In this document: positions 45,810 through 58,378 of the stretch, piece after piece
Position numbering within the stretch: the first letter of the stretch is position 1
Layout: each line of letters begins with the position of its first letter
Assembly (NCBI RefSeq): GCF_009937995.1
Contig: NZ_AP021881.1
Coordinates: forward strand, 1,922,001 to 1,986,000
Reading direction: 5' to 3'
Origin: Sulfuriferula nivalis
GTDB lineage: Bacteria > Pseudomonadota > Gammaproteobacteria > Burkholderiales > Sulfuriferulaceae
Length of the DNA: 64,000 nucleotides
The notes under the pieces: model-generated
The model's input: only the letters and a program-made list of their open reading frames with translations
The model's database searches: none
Told to the model about the DNA's origin: nothing
Program-made: the position numbers and the translations under genes

Positions 45810-47163
45810 GCACAGCAGATATTGACAGCAAGCACCCACTCGAGCTCGACAAGCCGCGTATTTCGGTGAAAAACCCTGAGCAGCGATACGACAAGCAGGG
45901 CGACATGCCCGATGTGGAGCGCGTGGAAACAGCCATGCGCCATTTTGTAAAGGACTTCGGTGCCGTCGCTGCCACTTATATGGAATCCTGCATCCACTGT
46001 GGCATGTGCGCGGATGCCTGTCATTTCTATGTAGCGACTGAAGACCCGAAATATACGCCCATCTGGAAACTGGAACCGTTCAAACAGGCTTACAAGCGCG
46101 AAGCCGGACCATTTGCACCCATCTACCGCGCACTGAATCTGAAGAAAAAAGTGACAGTGGAACAGCTGGAAGAATGGCAAGAACTCATATACGACAGTTG
46201 CACCATGTGTGGCCGCTGCACGCTGATCTGTCCGATGGGTATAGACATTGCTTCGCTGGTCGGGCTGGCGCGCCACGGCATGAACAAGGCCGGACTAGTA
46301 CCGCACGAACTATGGGCAGTCGCAGAACGTGCCGAGCGCGAAGGCAGCCCGCTTGGCGCTACGCCCAAAGTATTCAAGGATCGCTGTGAATGGCTGGCCG
46401 ACGACAATGAAATTGAAATCTTTGTCGACAAACCGCAGGCCGATGTCATCGCCGCGATGTCTTCGATAGAAATTATGAAATACCCTGACTCCATCGTCGC
46501 CACCGCAAAAATCCTCAATCACCTTGGGCTGAACTGGACTTTCCGTACAGACGGTTATGAAGCCACTAACTTCGGCATGCTCTCCGGCAATAGTGAATGG
46601 CAAAAGGAAATGAGCCTGAAACTGATTAACGCCACCATCGCCGCGGGTGCGAAATTGCTGATACTGCCAGAATGCGGCCATGCCTACGGCGCGATGCGCT
46701 GGCAAGGTGCGAATATATATGGCAAACCACTACCTTTCCGGGTATTGCACATTTCTGAATTTCTTGCAGAAAACACCAAAAGCGGTGCAATCAAAACTAA
46801 ACCACTGGGCAAGACTCTGACTTTCCACGACCCTTGCCAGATTTCCCGCCGTGGTGGTGCAATTGAAGCACCGCGCGATGTTCTCGACGGGCTGGGCGCA
46901 GAAGTAATAGAAATGAAAGATACCAAGGGACTGAACTGGTGTTGCGGTGGTGGTGGTGGCGTCGTTACTATACACCGCGCTGACCCGATACGTTATCAGG
47001 CATTTCAGATCAAGATGAAACAGGTGGATGACACAGGCGCCGAGTTATTGGTATCAAGTTGTTCCAACTGCCGTCAGACATTTGATGATGGTCAGGATCA
47101 CTTTCACTGGGACAAAACCATGCTCAGCTTGCTCGAGTTGGTTGCAGAAAATCTGGAGGATAA

Positions 47164-47167
<4 letters not shown>
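45806..47167 (+). CDS. isp2: Isp2: HdrD/GlpC-like iron-sulfur protein of the hydrogenase
   Basis: 453 residues. Two 4Fe-4S motifs are present: CIHCGMCADACHFY near residue 58 and CTMCGRCTLICP near residue 130. Two CCG-type cluster domains follow with LPECGHAYGA, FHDPCQISRRGG, NWCCGGGGG and VSSCSNCRQT, which is the HdrB/HdrD-like noncubane pattern. It is cytoplasmic, bound to Isp1. It could pass hydrogen electrons to a disulfide or accept electrons in the other direction. Overlaps isp1 and hupL by four bases each. Confidence 0.93.
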
Positions 47168-48924
<1,757 letters not shown>

Positions 48925-48929
48925 CAGCA

Positions 48930-48967
48930 TTGCCATGTGTATCGCCTCTGGGCTTTACGCATGGCAA
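48930..48967 (+). terminator. Hairpin after hupL, possible terminator
   Basis: TTGCCATGTGTA... pairs with ...TACGCATGGCAA (12 bp with one G-T pair) five bases after the hupL stop. No T run follows on the plus strand, so it may be a weak terminator, mRNA-stabilising structure, or repeat. The next gene is on the opposite strand and ends 28 bases away. Confidence 0.5.
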
Positions 48968-48994
48968 CACCGCTTGTTACAACTCCGTTTCGTT

Positions 48995-51181
48995 TCAGTT
49001 TGATGCTGATAAGGCTTGGGGCTTCCCGGTGAAATAGCCTTGTGAAAAATCGACGCCTATAGATTTAAGACTTAGAAAAATAGCCTCATCACTGACAAAT
49101 TCGGCTATCGTACCCGCACCTATCTTGCGCGCAAAATCAACGATGGTTTCAACAATGATACGGTGCCTGCTGTCTTCAACAACCCGCCGAATAAGCGATC
49201 CATCAATCTTGATGTAATCAACGTCGAGCTTCAACACATGTTCAAAATTTGAGTACCCAGTTCCAAAATCATCAATAGCGATCTTTGCACCCAAAGCTTT
49301 CACCTCGGTAATGAAACGAACGACAGATTCGTAATTTTCTATGCCTTCAGATTCAAGAATTTCAAACACAATTCTGGATGCTGTTTTGGTTGCAAGTATA
49401 GTTTCAATAATATATTTAACCGTTTCTGCATCTTCAATATCATCGATGGAAAGGTTAACGGAAAATTCCTCACTACGCCCTGCAAAACAATGACATGCCT
49501 GACGTAGTACAGCATGAGTGATATGTGGATAGAGTTTGGTCTTTTTGGCAACAGGCAAGAACTGCACAGGTGGGATTATCTCTCCATTCTCACCCACCAT
49601 ACGCACCAAGGTTTCATATTTAACAATTTCACCCGTCACAAAATCGACTATTGGTTGATAGTGACAAATTATCCTGTCTTCACTCAGTGCTTTATGGATG
49701 GCAGTGGTCATCGCAATATTAGTACGATAAACCTGTTCGACATTCGCGTTCTCTTCATAAAACGCGTATGAAATTTTTTGATCTTTTGCTAAATGCAACG
49801 CGATGTCTGCGTGAGTTAGCAGTTTATTGCTGCCGATGGCTATACCCACATTCATACGTATCGCAACAGCCTCGTCAGCGATCGTGAAAACACTGGCTCT
49901 CAACAATTCCAGCAGTTGATCTATGCGCTTAGTGAGACTTTCTCTAGTGACCTCGTCATAAAACAGCACAACAAACTCATCACCACCAATTCGATACACT
50001 TGCAGATCGAAGCCCATCAATATGCCCGCTACCTGCTCTAACAAATGATCAGCGGCTTCCACACCAAACAGGTCATTAATCTCTCTAAACCTCGCTATAT
50101 TAAAAATGGCACAAGCACCTGGGTAGCGCTCATTCATATCAATTTTCAATTTTTGCCGATTAGGAAGTCCAGTAGACTGGTCATAATAAGCGTAGCGCAA
50201 TGCACTCTCTTGACTCTGCCGCAGTTCACTCAGATCAGTGAATATCGCCAGATAATTCTGGATAATATTGTTATAGTCCGCAATAGCACTGATACTCATC
50301 CACTCTGGAAATATCTCACCGTTAGCGCGTTTATTCCATATTTCGCCGCTCCAGTGCCTATCTTGGGTAATGCTGTGCCACATTTGCTCATAAAACGACT
50401 GATCGTGCCTGCCGGATGAAAACATGTTGGGTGTACGTCCAAGCACCTCGGCTGCGCCATAGCCAAAAATACTGGTAAAACCATTATTGACCTGAATAAT
50501 TTTATTATTACTGTCGGTCACAATAATGCCATTAAGAGCATGTTCAAAGACAGTACCAAAAATATTCAGCTCTTCTTGTTTTTTCCTTAACAGTGTTTCA
50601 TATTCAACACGTTTCAGAATAATATTGACTATGTATGCACAAACTTCCAGTAACCGTTTATGGAAACCTGAAGGTGATCGTTGCTCGAATGAACTCAGTG
50701 CAAAAGTACCTATCGCTTGATTGGTTTCATCGCGAATAGGCATAGACCAGCAAGAACACAAATTGAAATCGTAGGCGATTTGACGGATATCCACCCAGCG
50801 CTTATCGGTTTTGGTATCTTTTACATATTGCGCTTCATTATGAAATAGCGCATTACCACACGAACCACCACCAGGACCAGGCTTCAGACCATTCAGCGCA
50901 TCGTGACCTGCTTGCGGTACTGATGGTGCAACCAGCACCTCCATCAATCCTGTCGAAATATTCAGCCACATCACTGACGCTACCGAATTAGGCAACATGG
51001 CTTCAGCCATCTGGCATAAACGTTCCAGCGCAACTTTTCCGTTATCGCCCGTTGCCATCAACTCAAGAATTTCATGCTGGATATCAAAAATATGGCCGTA
51101 CTCAAGCGGGGTGAGTGTAACCTCCCCCTCTTTTTCCAAGGATAAACAGCTGCCTATCTCATTATCCATGCGCGCTCCCAT
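48995..51181 (-). CDS. GAF-PAS-GGDEF-EAL cyclic-di-GMP signalling protein
   Basis: 728 residues. Domains in order: GAF (about 25-195; contains NALFHNEAQYVKDTKTDKRW), PAS (about 210-330; FEHALNGIIVTDSNNKIIQVN), GGDEF (about 345-480; YRIGGDEFVVLFYDE intact), EAL (about 490-725). The first EAL motif is ETL (KYETLVRM), while SEGIENYESVV, AIDDFGTGYSNF and YIKIDGSLIRR are present; the conserved QGYFTGKP end is present. It could make or degrade c-di-GMP. It lies after hupL on the opposite strand, convergent. GAF suggests a small-molecule or redox input. An alternative start is the ATG four codons in. Confidence 0.92.
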   Translation of the reverse strand: MGARMDNEIGSCLSLEKEGEVTLTPLEYGHIFDIQHEILELMATGDNGKVALERLCQMAEAMLPNSVASVMWLNISTGLMEVLVAPSVPQAGHDALNGLKPGPGGGSCGNALFHNEAQYVKDTKTDKRWVDIRQIAYDFNLCSCWSMPIRDETNQAIGTFALSSFEQRSPSGFHKRLLEVCAYIVNIILKRVEYETLLRKKQEELNIFGTVFEHALNGIIVTDSNNKIIQVNNGFTSIFGYGAAEVLGRTPNMFSSGRHDQSFYEQMWHSITQDRHWSGEIWNKRANGEIFPEWMSISAIADYNNIIQNYLAIFTDLSELRQSQESALRYAYYDQSTGLPNRQKLKIDMNERYPGACAIFNIARFREINDLFGVEAADHLLEQVAGILMGFDLQVYRIGGDEFVVLFYDEVTRESLTKRIDQLLELLRASVFTIADEAVAIRMNVGIAIGSNKLLTHADIALHLAKDQKISYAFYEENANVEQVYRTNIAMTTAIHKALSEDRIICHYQPIVDFVTGEIVKYETLVRMVGENGEIIPPVQFLPVAKKTKLYPHITHAVLRQACHCFAGRSEEFSVNLSIDDIEDAETVKYIIETILATKTASRIVFEILESEGIENYESVVRFITEVKALGAKIAIDDFGTGYSNFEHVLKLDVDYIKIDGSLIRRVVEDSRHRIIVETIVDFARKIGAGTIAEFVSDEAIFLSLKSIGVDFSQGYFTGKPQALSASN

Positions 51182-51250
51182 CTTGATTTTCTAGTGTGAC
51201 AACGATATCACAAAATTTGGACATTTTAATAATGCAACCAACCAATAAAA

Positions 51251-51286
51251 TAAAAAGCGGGATGAGTTTTACCTCATCCCGCTTAT
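51251..51286 (-). terminator. Rho-independent terminator after clpB
   Basis: A perfect 12-bp stem AAGCGGGATGAG / CTCATCCCGCTT (51255-51266 with 51273-51284) and a six-base loop. On the minus strand it is followed by TTTTTATTTTATT, 21 bases after the clpB stop. Strong, simple terminator. Confidence 0.92.
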
Positions 51287-51306
51287 ATCGAATCGCTGCA
51301 AAAAAA

Positions 51307-53889
51307 TTACTTGGTAAACACCATTGCCTCATCACGATAATCAACGTGGACGATGTCTTTTTCAGCAAACCCTCCAGACAAGATAGATTTTGCCAATGGG
51401 TTTTCCAGCTGCGACTGAATAGCACGTTTGAGTGGTCGCGCACCGAACAGCGGATCAAAACCAACCTCAGCCAGTGCATCCAGAGCAGCGTCGCTGATTT
51501 CAAAGCCCATGCCCATAGCTGCCAGACGTTTGGCCAGATATTGCAGCTGTATCTTGGCGATACTGCGGATGTGAGCTGCGCCTAATGCGTGGAACACAAC
51601 AACCTCATCGATACGGTTGATAAACTCTGGACGGAAGTAGGTTTTCACCTCGCCCATCACCGCCTCTTTCACCACTGCGTAAGGTTCGCCTTGCATCTGC
51701 TGTATCATTTGCGAACCCAAGTTAGAGGTCATGACGATAACGGTATTTTTGAAATCTACCGTGCGCCCCTGACCATCGGTCAACCGCCCATCATCCAGCA
51801 CTTGCAGCAATACGTTAAACACATCAGGATGCGCTTTTTCAACCTCGTCCAGCAAGATCACACTATATGGCTTACGGCGCACAGCCTCGGTAAGCGTACC
51901 ACCTTCTTCATAGCCAACATAACCCGGAGGAGCACCCACTAAACGCGACACAGTATGTTTTTCCATGAATTCACTCATGTCGATACGTACCATGTGATCT
52001 TCCGAGTCAAACAGGAAACCGGCCAGTGCTTTGCACAGCTCGGTTTTACCCACACCAGTAGGCCCAAGGAACAGGAACGAACCATAAGGACGACCTGGAT
52101 CGCCCAGACCTGAACGCGAACGACGTATCGCATCAGCCACCAAGGTCACTGCTTCATCTTGTCCAACCACGCGATCATGCAGCACATCTTCCATTTGCAA
52201 TAATTTGTCGCGCTCGCCCTCCATCATTTTGGACACAGGTATACCCGTCGCCCGCGACACCACTTCAGCGATTTCTTCTGCGCCGACTTGCGTACGCAAC
52301 AAACGTTTAGGTGTGGCTTGTTCGGCACTCTCTGCGGCTTGTGCCTGGTGCAGCTGCGACTCCAGTTGTGGGATACGTCCATACTGTATCTCCGACATGG
52401 CATTCCAATCGCCCTGACGCTTAGCCTCTTCCATTTCAATACGCGCCTGATCCAACTGCTCTTTAATATGCTGCGTACCCGCGACCATGGCTTTTTCGGC
52501 TTTCCAGATTTCTTCCAGATCGGCGTATTCGCGCTCCAGTCTGGCGATTTCTTCTTCCAATAAGCCCAAGCGTTTTTGCGAAGCTTCGTCTTTTTCCTTT
52601 TTCACCGATTCACGTTCTATCTTGAGCTGAATCAGACGTCTGTCCAGCTTATCCATTTCCTCAGGCTTAGAATCAATTTCCATGCGCACGCGTGATGCCG
52701 CCTCATCGATCAAATCTATCGCCTTATCAGGCAAAAATCTGTCGGTTATGTAACGATGACTTAATTCTGCCGCCGCAACAATGGCAGGGTCTGTGATGTC
52801 CACACCATGGTGAACTTCATATTTCTCTTGCAAGCCGCGCAAAATGGCAATGGTGTCTTCTACACTAGGCTCATCGACCTGCACTTTCTGGAAACGCCGT
52901 TCCAGTGCCGCATCTTTTTCTACATATTTACGATACTCATCCAAGGTCGTTGCGCCGACCAGATGCAGTTCACCGCGCGCAAGAGCCGGCTTGAGCATAT
53001 TGCCCGCATCCATAGAACCTTCGCTCTTACCGGCACCCACCATGGTATGCAGCTCGTCTATGAATAGAATAATCCGCCCTTCATCTTGGCCAACTTCCTT
53101 CAACACCGCTTTCAGACGTTCCTCAAAATCACCGCGATATTTCGCCCCCGCCAACAAGGCAGCCATGTCCAGCACCAGCACACGCTTGTTTTTTAGCGTT
53201 TCAGGCACTTCACCATTAACAATACGTTGCGCCAAACCTTCAACGATGGCCGTTTTACCCACACCAGGCTCACCTATGAGCACAGGGTTGTTCTTGGTAC
53301 GACGTTGCAACACCTGTATGGTGCGACGTATCTCATCATCACGCCCAATTACAGGGTCGAGTTTACCCAGCCGCGCACGCTCGGTTAAATCCAGTGTGTA
53401 TTTGTTCAAGGCTTCACGCTGCCCTTCGGCCTCAGCGTTATTGACACTCTCGCCACCACGCACTTGCGTAATCGCGGCATCCAGCGCCAATTTGGTCACG
53501 CCATGCTGTTTTAATGCGCGCCCTACTTCACCTTTGTCGTCACATGCTGCCAACAAAAACAATTCGCTGGCGATAAACTGATCACCACGTTTTTGCGCTT
53601 CCTTGTCAGTAACATTTAACAGGTTAGTCAAATCGCGCGAAATCTGCACTTCGCCGCCATGCCCTTCCACTTTAGGCAGCTTATCTATCCCTGCTTGTAA
53701 CGCAGTGCGTAACGCACGTACATTCGCCCCTGCACGGGACAACAACGAAGTCGTGCCACCCTCCGCATTATCAATTAACGCCGAGAGTAAGTGCACTGCT
53801 TCTATATATTGGTTATCCTGTCCGATCGCCAAACTTTGGGCATCAGACAAGGCTTGTTGAAACTGAGTCGTAAATTTATCGATACGCAT
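51307..53889 (-). CDS. clpB: Protein disaggregase ClpB
   Basis: 860 residues, normal length. N-terminal Clp-N repeats (1-145), AAA-1 with Walker [13 protein letters not shown] and [21 protein letters not shown], the coiled-coil M domain (about 410-530), and AAA-2 with [15 protein letters not shown] and the pore loop [13 protein letters not shown]. With DnaK it rescues aggregated proteins after heat stress. A sigma32-type promoter is seen 40-65 bases upstream, and a strong terminator follows. Confidence 0.98.
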   Translation of the reverse strand: MRIDKFTTQFQQALSDAQSLAIGQDNQYIEAVHLLSALIDNAEGGTTSLLSRAGANVRALRTALQAGIDKLPKVEGHGGEVQISRDLTNLLNVTDKEAQKRGDQFIASELFLLAACDDKGEVGRALKQHGVTKLALDAAITQVRGGESVNNAEAEGQREALNKYTLDLTERARLGKLDPVIGRDDEIRRTIQVLQRRTKNNPVLIGEPGVGKTAIVEGLAQRIVNGEVPETLKNKRVLVLDMAALLAGAKYRGDFEERLKAVLKEVGQDEGRIILFIDELHTMVGAGKSEGSMDAGNMLKPALARGELHLVGATTLDEYRKYVEKDAALERRFQKVQVDEPSVEDTIAILRGLQEKYEVHHGVDITDPAIVAAAELSHRYITDRFLPDKAIDLIDEAASRVRMEIDSKPEEMDKLDRRLIQLKIERESVKKEKDEASQKRLGLLEEEIARLEREYADLEEIWKAEKAMVAGTQHIKEQLDQARIEMEEAKRQGDWNAMSEIQYGRIPQLESQLHQAQAAESAEQATPKRLLRTQVGAEEIAEVVSRATGIPVSKMMEGERDKLLQMEDVLHDRVVGQDEAVTLVADAIRRSRSGLGDPGRPYGSFLFLGPTGVGKTELCKALAGFLFDSEDHMVRIDMSEFMEKHTVSRLVGAPPGYVGYEEGGTLTEAVRRKPYSVILLDEVEKAHPDVFNVLLQVLDDGRLTDGQGRTVDFKNTVIVMTSNLGSQMIQQMQGEPYAVVKEAVMGEVKTYFRPEFINRIDEVVVFHALGAAHIRSIAKIQLQYLAKRLAAMGMGFEISDAALDALAEVGFDPLFGARPLKRAIQSQLENPLAKSILSGGFAEKDIVHVDYRDEAMVFTK

Positions 53890-53929
53890 AGCTTCCCTCT
53901 TTAGTTTGTATGTTATGAATAGCCTATAT

Positions 53930-53954
53930 ATGTGGGGTAGTAATAGAATTTCAA
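53930..53954 (-). promoter_or_regulatory. Sigma32 (heat-shock) promoter of clpB
   Basis: On the minus strand TTGAAA (53949-53954) is followed after 11 bases by CCCCACAT (53930-53937), close to the sigma32 consensus TTGAAA / CCCCATnT with spacing one or two bases short of the usual. It lies about 40 bases upstream of the clpB start, where such a promoter is expected for a disaggregase. Confidence 0.65.
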
Positions 53955-53975
53955 CCCTGCAGGTCTTAAATTATC

Positions 53976-54875
53976 ATGCTTGCAACATTGTCAGACTCCA
54001 CGCACAATAAGCAACTTCTAATTTACCCAGACCAACCCATGCTCAGCGCAGAACAACTCGCCCTCGCCATACAACAAAACGTCACCGCAGCACTTGCGGA
54101 AGACATCGCCACGGGCGATCTTACTGCGGCATTAATTCCTGCAGATAAAATAGCAACGGCCTATGTCCTCAGCCGTGAAAAGGCGATTTGCTGTGGACGT
54201 GAGTGGTTTGATGCGTGCTTCCGAAAACTCGACCCAGAAGTTAAAATCAACTGGTTCACTCAGGATGGTCAGTGCATAGGGGTAGATCAAATGCTCTGTG
54301 AAATCACTGGCAATGCCCGCGCGCTCCTGTCTGCTGAGCGTCCCGCGTTGAATTTTCTGCAAACCTTATCCGCCACAGCTACTGCCGCACACCAGTATGC
54401 GCAGGCAATAAAGGATACTTCAGCCGTCATTATGGACACGCGCAAGACGCTGCCCGGATTACGTATCGCACAAAAATATGCGGTAAGCTGCGGTGGTGGC
54501 AAGAATCAACGTGTCGGATTATTTGACGGCATTCTAATCAAGGAAAATCACATTGCAGCAGCGGGCAGCATAGCCGCCGTACTCAAAGCTACCCGCAACG
54601 CCAGCGTACCTGTGCAAATCGAAGTAGAAAATCTGGACGAATTAAAGCAAGCCTTGAATTCAGGCGCAAAATTAATTTTACTGGATAATTTCAACATTAC
54701 CGAGCTCATCGCCGCCGTCGCACTCACTCAGGGTCGCGCCATACTTGAAGCATCAGGCAATGTTGATTTGAACAATGTCCGTGCCATAGCCGAAACAGGC
54801 GTGCAACGCATTTCCACTGGCTCGATAACCAAACATATACACGCAGTTGATTTATCCATGCGCATAGACACATGA
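53976..54875 (+). CDS. nadC: Nicotinate-nucleotide pyrophosphorylase (carboxylating)
   Basis: 299 residues from the first ATG, but 278 if started at 54039 (MLSAEQLALAIQQNV), which matches the usual NadC start better; neither has a clear ribosome site. Converts quinolinate and PRPP to nicotinate mononucleotide in NAD synthesis. Motifs: RPALNFLQTLSATAT, VIMDTRKTLPGLRIAQKYAVSCGGGKNQR, LIKENHI, EVENLDEL, ILLDNFN, EASGNV and RISTGSIT. Overlaps the following RpfE-type gene by four bases. Confidence 0.96.
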   Translation: MLATLSDSTHNKQLLIYPDQPMLSAEQLALAIQQNVTAALAEDIATGDLTAALIPADKIATAYVLSREKAICCGREWFDACFRKLDPEVKINWFTQDGQCIGVDQMLCEITGNARALLSAERPALNFLQTLSATATAAHQYAQAIKDTSAVIMDTRKTLPGLRIAQKYAVSCGGGKNQRVGLFDGILIKENHIAAAGSIAAVLKATRNASVPVQIEVENLDELKQALNSGAKLILLDNFNITELIAAVALTQGRAILEASGNVDLNNVRAIAETGVQRISTGSITKHIHAVDLSMRIDT

Positions 54876-55885
54876 CCTGGCTTATCGTGCCTGACCTTAT
54901 GCCGCCAGCTGAGATGTGTGCGGCAGTACTGCAAGACTTATCCCTACCCGCGCTCAGCACTCTGCTGGCTCGCAGCAAACGTGTAACTGCCACCGCTACC
55001 ACGAGCACAGAGGCTGCGCTATGTGCACATTTTCAAATTCCATATCAACAGGACTACCCCATCGCACCCATTTGTCTCGCAGCTGATGGCGGCAAACCTG
55101 AGCAGTATTACTGGCTACGCGCCGACCCTGTGCACCTGCGCGCTACCCGTGACCAGCTGATGCTCGTCGACAGCGGAGCATTTAGCATCAGTCAAATTGA
55201 AGCCGAATTATTTGCTCAAGCATTCAACGAATATTTTAAGGATGATGGTTATCTGCTTTACCCATTGCGTCCAGACCGCTGGTACTTGCGTGTAGCAAAA
55301 ATACCACAACTACGTACTACACCGGTCAACCAGGTCACCGGCAAACATATAGACCCACATCTCCCACAGGGAGCAGACAGTTTGGCCTGGCATCGTTTTT
55401 ATAATGAAATCCAGATGCTATTCTTTAGTTTGGCAGTTAATGATGCACGTGAACAACGGGGTGAGTTACCCATAAATAGCCTATGGTGTTGGGGAGGTGG
55501 GGTTATGCCCGATATCCCGCGCATGGCAACCGGCAAACTATGGACTAACGATCCCAATATACGTGCCATGGCATTGCTGGCAAACATGCCTAATGACGCG
55601 CTCCCCGACAACATCAACAATATAAATGACGATGCGATTGTCATTCTCGACCAGCTCACTGGCGCTGCGCAATACGGCGATTATTATGGCTGGCGCGAAG
55701 CAATGCTGGTGCTCGAACAAAACTGGTTTGCACCGCTGTTATCACAACTGAAAGCAGGACAAATCAAGCAGCTTCGCATCACCACACACACGCCCACGCA
55801 TCAATACGAATGGCTTTGTCAGCGTATAGATTTGTGGCGTATCTGGCGACGTACGCCCTTGACACAACAACTGACCAGTTTATGA
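54872..55885 (+). CDS. RpfE-type protein (phosphoglycerate-mutase-related family)
   Basis: 337 residues. It matches the 'regulatory protein RpfE type' family found in betaproteobacteria and xanthomonads. Typical parts: YPLRPDRWYLRV, WHRFYNEIQMLFF, the NSLWCWGGGVMP motif, and the C-terminal QIKQLRITTHTPTHQYEW. The family is annotated as related to phosphoglycerate mutase/alkaline phosphatase, but no catalytic activity is proven; the regulatory name comes from the Xanthomonas pathogenicity gene cluster. Often followed by recJ; here it is followed by an efflux operon overlapping by four bases. Confidence 0.85.
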   Translation: MTWLIVPDLMPPAEMCAAVLQDLSLPALSTLLARSKRVTATATTSTEAALCAHFQIPYQQDYPIAPICLAADGGKPEQYYWLRADPVHLRATRDQLMLVDSGAFSISQIEAELFAQAFNEYFKDDGYLLYPLRPDRWYLRVAKIPQLRTTPVNQVTGKHIDPHLPQGADSLAWHRFYNEIQMLFFSLAVNDAREQRGELPINSLWCWGGGVMPDIPRMATGKLWTNDPNIRAMALLANMPNDALPDNINNINDDAIVILDQLTGAAQYGDYYGWREAMLVLEQNWFAPLLSQLKAGQIKQLRITTHTPTHQYEWLCQRIDLWRIWRRTPLTQQLTSL

Positions 55886-57285
55886 ATTTCACTCGTGCCC
55901 CAACATATTTGCTGCTAATGAGCTTGCTCGGTGCATGCAGCGTCGGCCCGACTTACCACAGCCCAACCCCAGCATTAACCACAGCCTGGCAGGCACCGCT
56001 GCCGCATGACGGACAAATCAGTAAGCTCGATGACTGGTGGGCACAGTATCACGATGCAACCTTGGTCAAGCTCATCGAACAAGCGCAAGCAAGCAGCCCC
56101 AATCTGGACAGCGCTATCGCACGCATTGCCCAAGCCCGCGCCAATGGCGAAAGCGTAGGCGCGGGTTTATATCCCACCTTAGACTTCAACGCCAAATCCA
56201 TACGCAGCAAAAACAATCCGTTTGGAAACCAGATATTTTTGCAAACAGCCAATAGCATCAGTCTGGATAGCGCTTGGGAAATCGATTTATTTGGTGCCAG
56301 TCGGCGTGCACGCGATGCTGCTGTAGCACGATACGATGCCCGAGTTGCCAATTGGCACGAAGCCCGCGTCAGCCTGGCAGCTGAGGTGGCCAGCACTTAT
56401 TTCACTTACCGCGCATGTGAAATCGCCACAGTCAATGCAGCAGCAGACTGGCAATCACGCCAACAAACTGCTGCACTGACGCAACTCAAGCTGGCCCAGC
56501 AATTTATCCCTGCCAGTGATGCCGCACTCGCTCTGGCCAGCACACAGGATGCCCATAACCGCTATCTCAATCAGCAAGCAGAATGTGCATCACAACGTAA
56601 ATCACTGGTCGCACTGACAGGCTGGGATGAGCCTGCGCTAGTTACCGAGCTTGGCCAGCAACAAGCCAAATTACCGGACAGCCCTATGCTCAACATCAAC
56701 AGCGTGCCCGCTGACATACTCCGCCAACGCCCCGACCTGGCTGCAGCAGAACGTGATCTGTCCGCAGCCATGGCTGATATCGGCATCGCTGAGGCCAATC
56801 GTTATCCGCGCATCAGCCTCACGGGGTCTATCGGTATCTCCTGGCTCAATTTGAATGGGGCAAGTAGCCAATCAGACACCTGGTCATTCGGCCCTGCACT
56901 CAAAATTCCATTATTTGATGCAGGGAAACGTCGCGCGGATGCTGCGCTGGCTCAAGCAAAATATGACGAAGCCCGTGCCAATTACGAACTGAAGGTCCGT
57001 AGCGCAGTAAAAGAAACCGAACAGGCATTAGTTCAGCTCGATAGCACACGATTACGCTTAATTGACGCGCTCGCCAGCGTTAATAACTATAGCCAGGTCG
57101 AACACGCCACCCAATTACGCTATCAGGCCGGTACAGCAAGCCTGCTCGAAGTGGAGGACAGCAAGCGCAACCTCATTAACGCACAAAATCAATACACCAC
57201 ATTACAGCGTGATCAACTTACCGCCAGCGTCAGCTTGTATAAAGCGATGGGGGGCGGCTATACCTCGGCAGATAAGCATGACTAA
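55882..57285 (+). CDS. NodT/OprM-family outer membrane efflux lipoprotein
   Basis: 467 residues from the ATG at 55882, which overlaps the upstream stop (ATGA) and gives a lipoprotein signal with the lipobox LLGAC. Two outer-membrane efflux repeats follow; NSISLDSAWEIDLFGASRRARDAA and RPDLAAAERDLSAAMADIGIAEANRYPRISLTGS are family hallmarks, and SFGPALKIPLFDAGKRRAD ends the barrel part. It forms the exit duct of the RND pump encoded downstream. Substrate unknown. Confidence 0.94.
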   Translation: MNFTRAPTYLLLMSLLGACSVGPTYHSPTPALTTAWQAPLPHDGQISKLDDWWAQYHDATLVKLIEQAQASSPNLDSAIARIAQARANGESVGAGLYPTLDFNAKSIRSKNNPFGNQIFLQTANSISLDSAWEIDLFGASRRARDAAVARYDARVANWHEARVSLAAEVASTYFTYRACEIATVNAAADWQSRQQTAALTQLKLAQQFIPASDAALALASTQDAHNRYLNQQAECASQRKSLVALTGWDEPALVTELGQQQAKLPDSPMLNINSVPADILRQRPDLAAAERDLSAAMADIGIAEANRYPRISLTGSIGISWLNLNGASSQSDTWSFGPALKIPLFDAGKRRADAALAQAKYDEARANYELKVRSAVKETEQALVQLDSTRLRLIDALASVNNYSQVEHATQLRYQAGTASLLEVEDSKRNLINAQNQYTTLQRDQLTASVSLYKAMGGGYTSADKHD

Positions 57286-58378
57286 ATCCACCAAAATCTT
57301 ACTCGTACTGGCAAGCCTGATTGCAGCAGGTGCATGGTTTGCGCTCAAACGCCCGCACACGACTCCCAACACAATTAACACGAGTGCCAAGCCCGCGCTC
57401 AGTGTCAACGTGACTCAACCACACGAACAAGACTGGCCCATCCAAGTCGTCGCCAATGGCAATATCGCAGCTTGGCAAGAAGCCGATATCAGCAGCGAAG
57501 TTACAGGTCTGAAACTCACTGCGGTTTATGTCAATGTCGGCGACATCGTTAAGCGCGGTCAGGTGTTAGCACAATTTAGCGAGGACATTCCCAGCGCAGA
57601 CCTCAGCCAACAACGCGCAACTCAGGCCGAAGCTAGTGCTACGCTAGTCGAAGCCACCAATAACGCAGAACGCGCCCTGGCACTGGCAAGTACGGGTGCA
57701 ATGAGCGAACAACAGATTAACCAGTATAAAACTGCCGCGCTCACCGCTAAAGCACGTCTGGATGCAGCCAATGCCGCGCTCAACCGGCAACAACTGAATT
57801 TGCAAAAAACCCGTATTACCGCACCTGACGATGGCATCATCAGCGCGCGTAATGCCACATTGGGCGCTGTCATCCCTGCCGGGCAAAGCCTGTTCAGCCT
57901 GATACGCCAAAACCGTCTGGAATGGCGTGCCGAACTCACGGCTGAGCAACTAGCCCAAATACACCCTGGACAGATCGCGCAGATCAATCTGCCTAATCAG
58001 CAAATCAGCAATGCAAAAGTCCGCATCATCGCGCCCACTATCGACCCGCAAACACGCCTGGGCATGGCCTATGTGGATATTCCTGCACATACGGCCGCGC
58101 AGGCAGGTATGTATGTCAGCGGCACGTTTATTCTGGGCACACGACATAATTTTGGCCTGCCTGCCAGTGCGATTATCGAACGTGACGGGCATAGTTACGT
58201 GTATCGTTTGAGCCCTGATCATCATGTACAACTGACACAAATCAACACTGGCACACGGTATAAAAATAATGTTGAAATTTTGTCTGGCATCAATGCGCAA
58301 GACAGTTTCGTGGCGGATGGCGGCGGCTTCTTGAATGACGGTGATTTGGTTAACGTCGTCACGGCAAAGCAGCCATGA
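57278..58378 (+). CDS. RND efflux periplasmic adaptor (membrane fusion protein)
   Basis: 366 residues from the ATG at 57278, overlapping the outer-membrane gene by eight bases; the frame is open further upstream but that is the neighbouring gene. N-terminal membrane anchor (KILLVLASLIAAGAWFAL), then the barrel-sandwich hybrid motif with SSEVTGLKLTAVYVNVGDIVKRGQVLAQ, a coiled-coil hairpin (about 100-185), and the TAPDDGIISARNATLGAVIPAGQSLF lipoyl part. It bridges the RND permease and the outer-membrane duct. Confidence 0.94.
   Translation: MTKSTKILLVLASLIAAGAWFALKRPHTTPNTINTSAKPALSVNVTQPHEQDWPIQVVANGNIAAWQEADISSEVTGLKLTAVYVNVGDIVKRGQVLAQFSEDIPSADLSQQRATQAEASATLVEATNNAERALALASTGAMSEQQINQYKTAALTAKARLDAANAALNRQQLNLQKTRITAPDDGIISARNATLGAVIPAGQSLFSLIRQNRLEWRAELTAEQLAQIHPGQIAQINLPNQQISNAKVRIIAPTIDPQTRLGMAYVDIPAHTAAQAGMYVSGTFILGTRHNFGLPASAIIERDGHSYVYRLSPDHHVQLTQINTGTRYKNNVEILSGINAQDSFVADGGGFLNDGDLVNVVTAKQP

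Noticed and set aside
52844-53581. 245-codon plus-strand frame opposite clpB
   Set aside because: Serine/threonine/arginine-rich antisense shadow of a conserved gene; no start signal.
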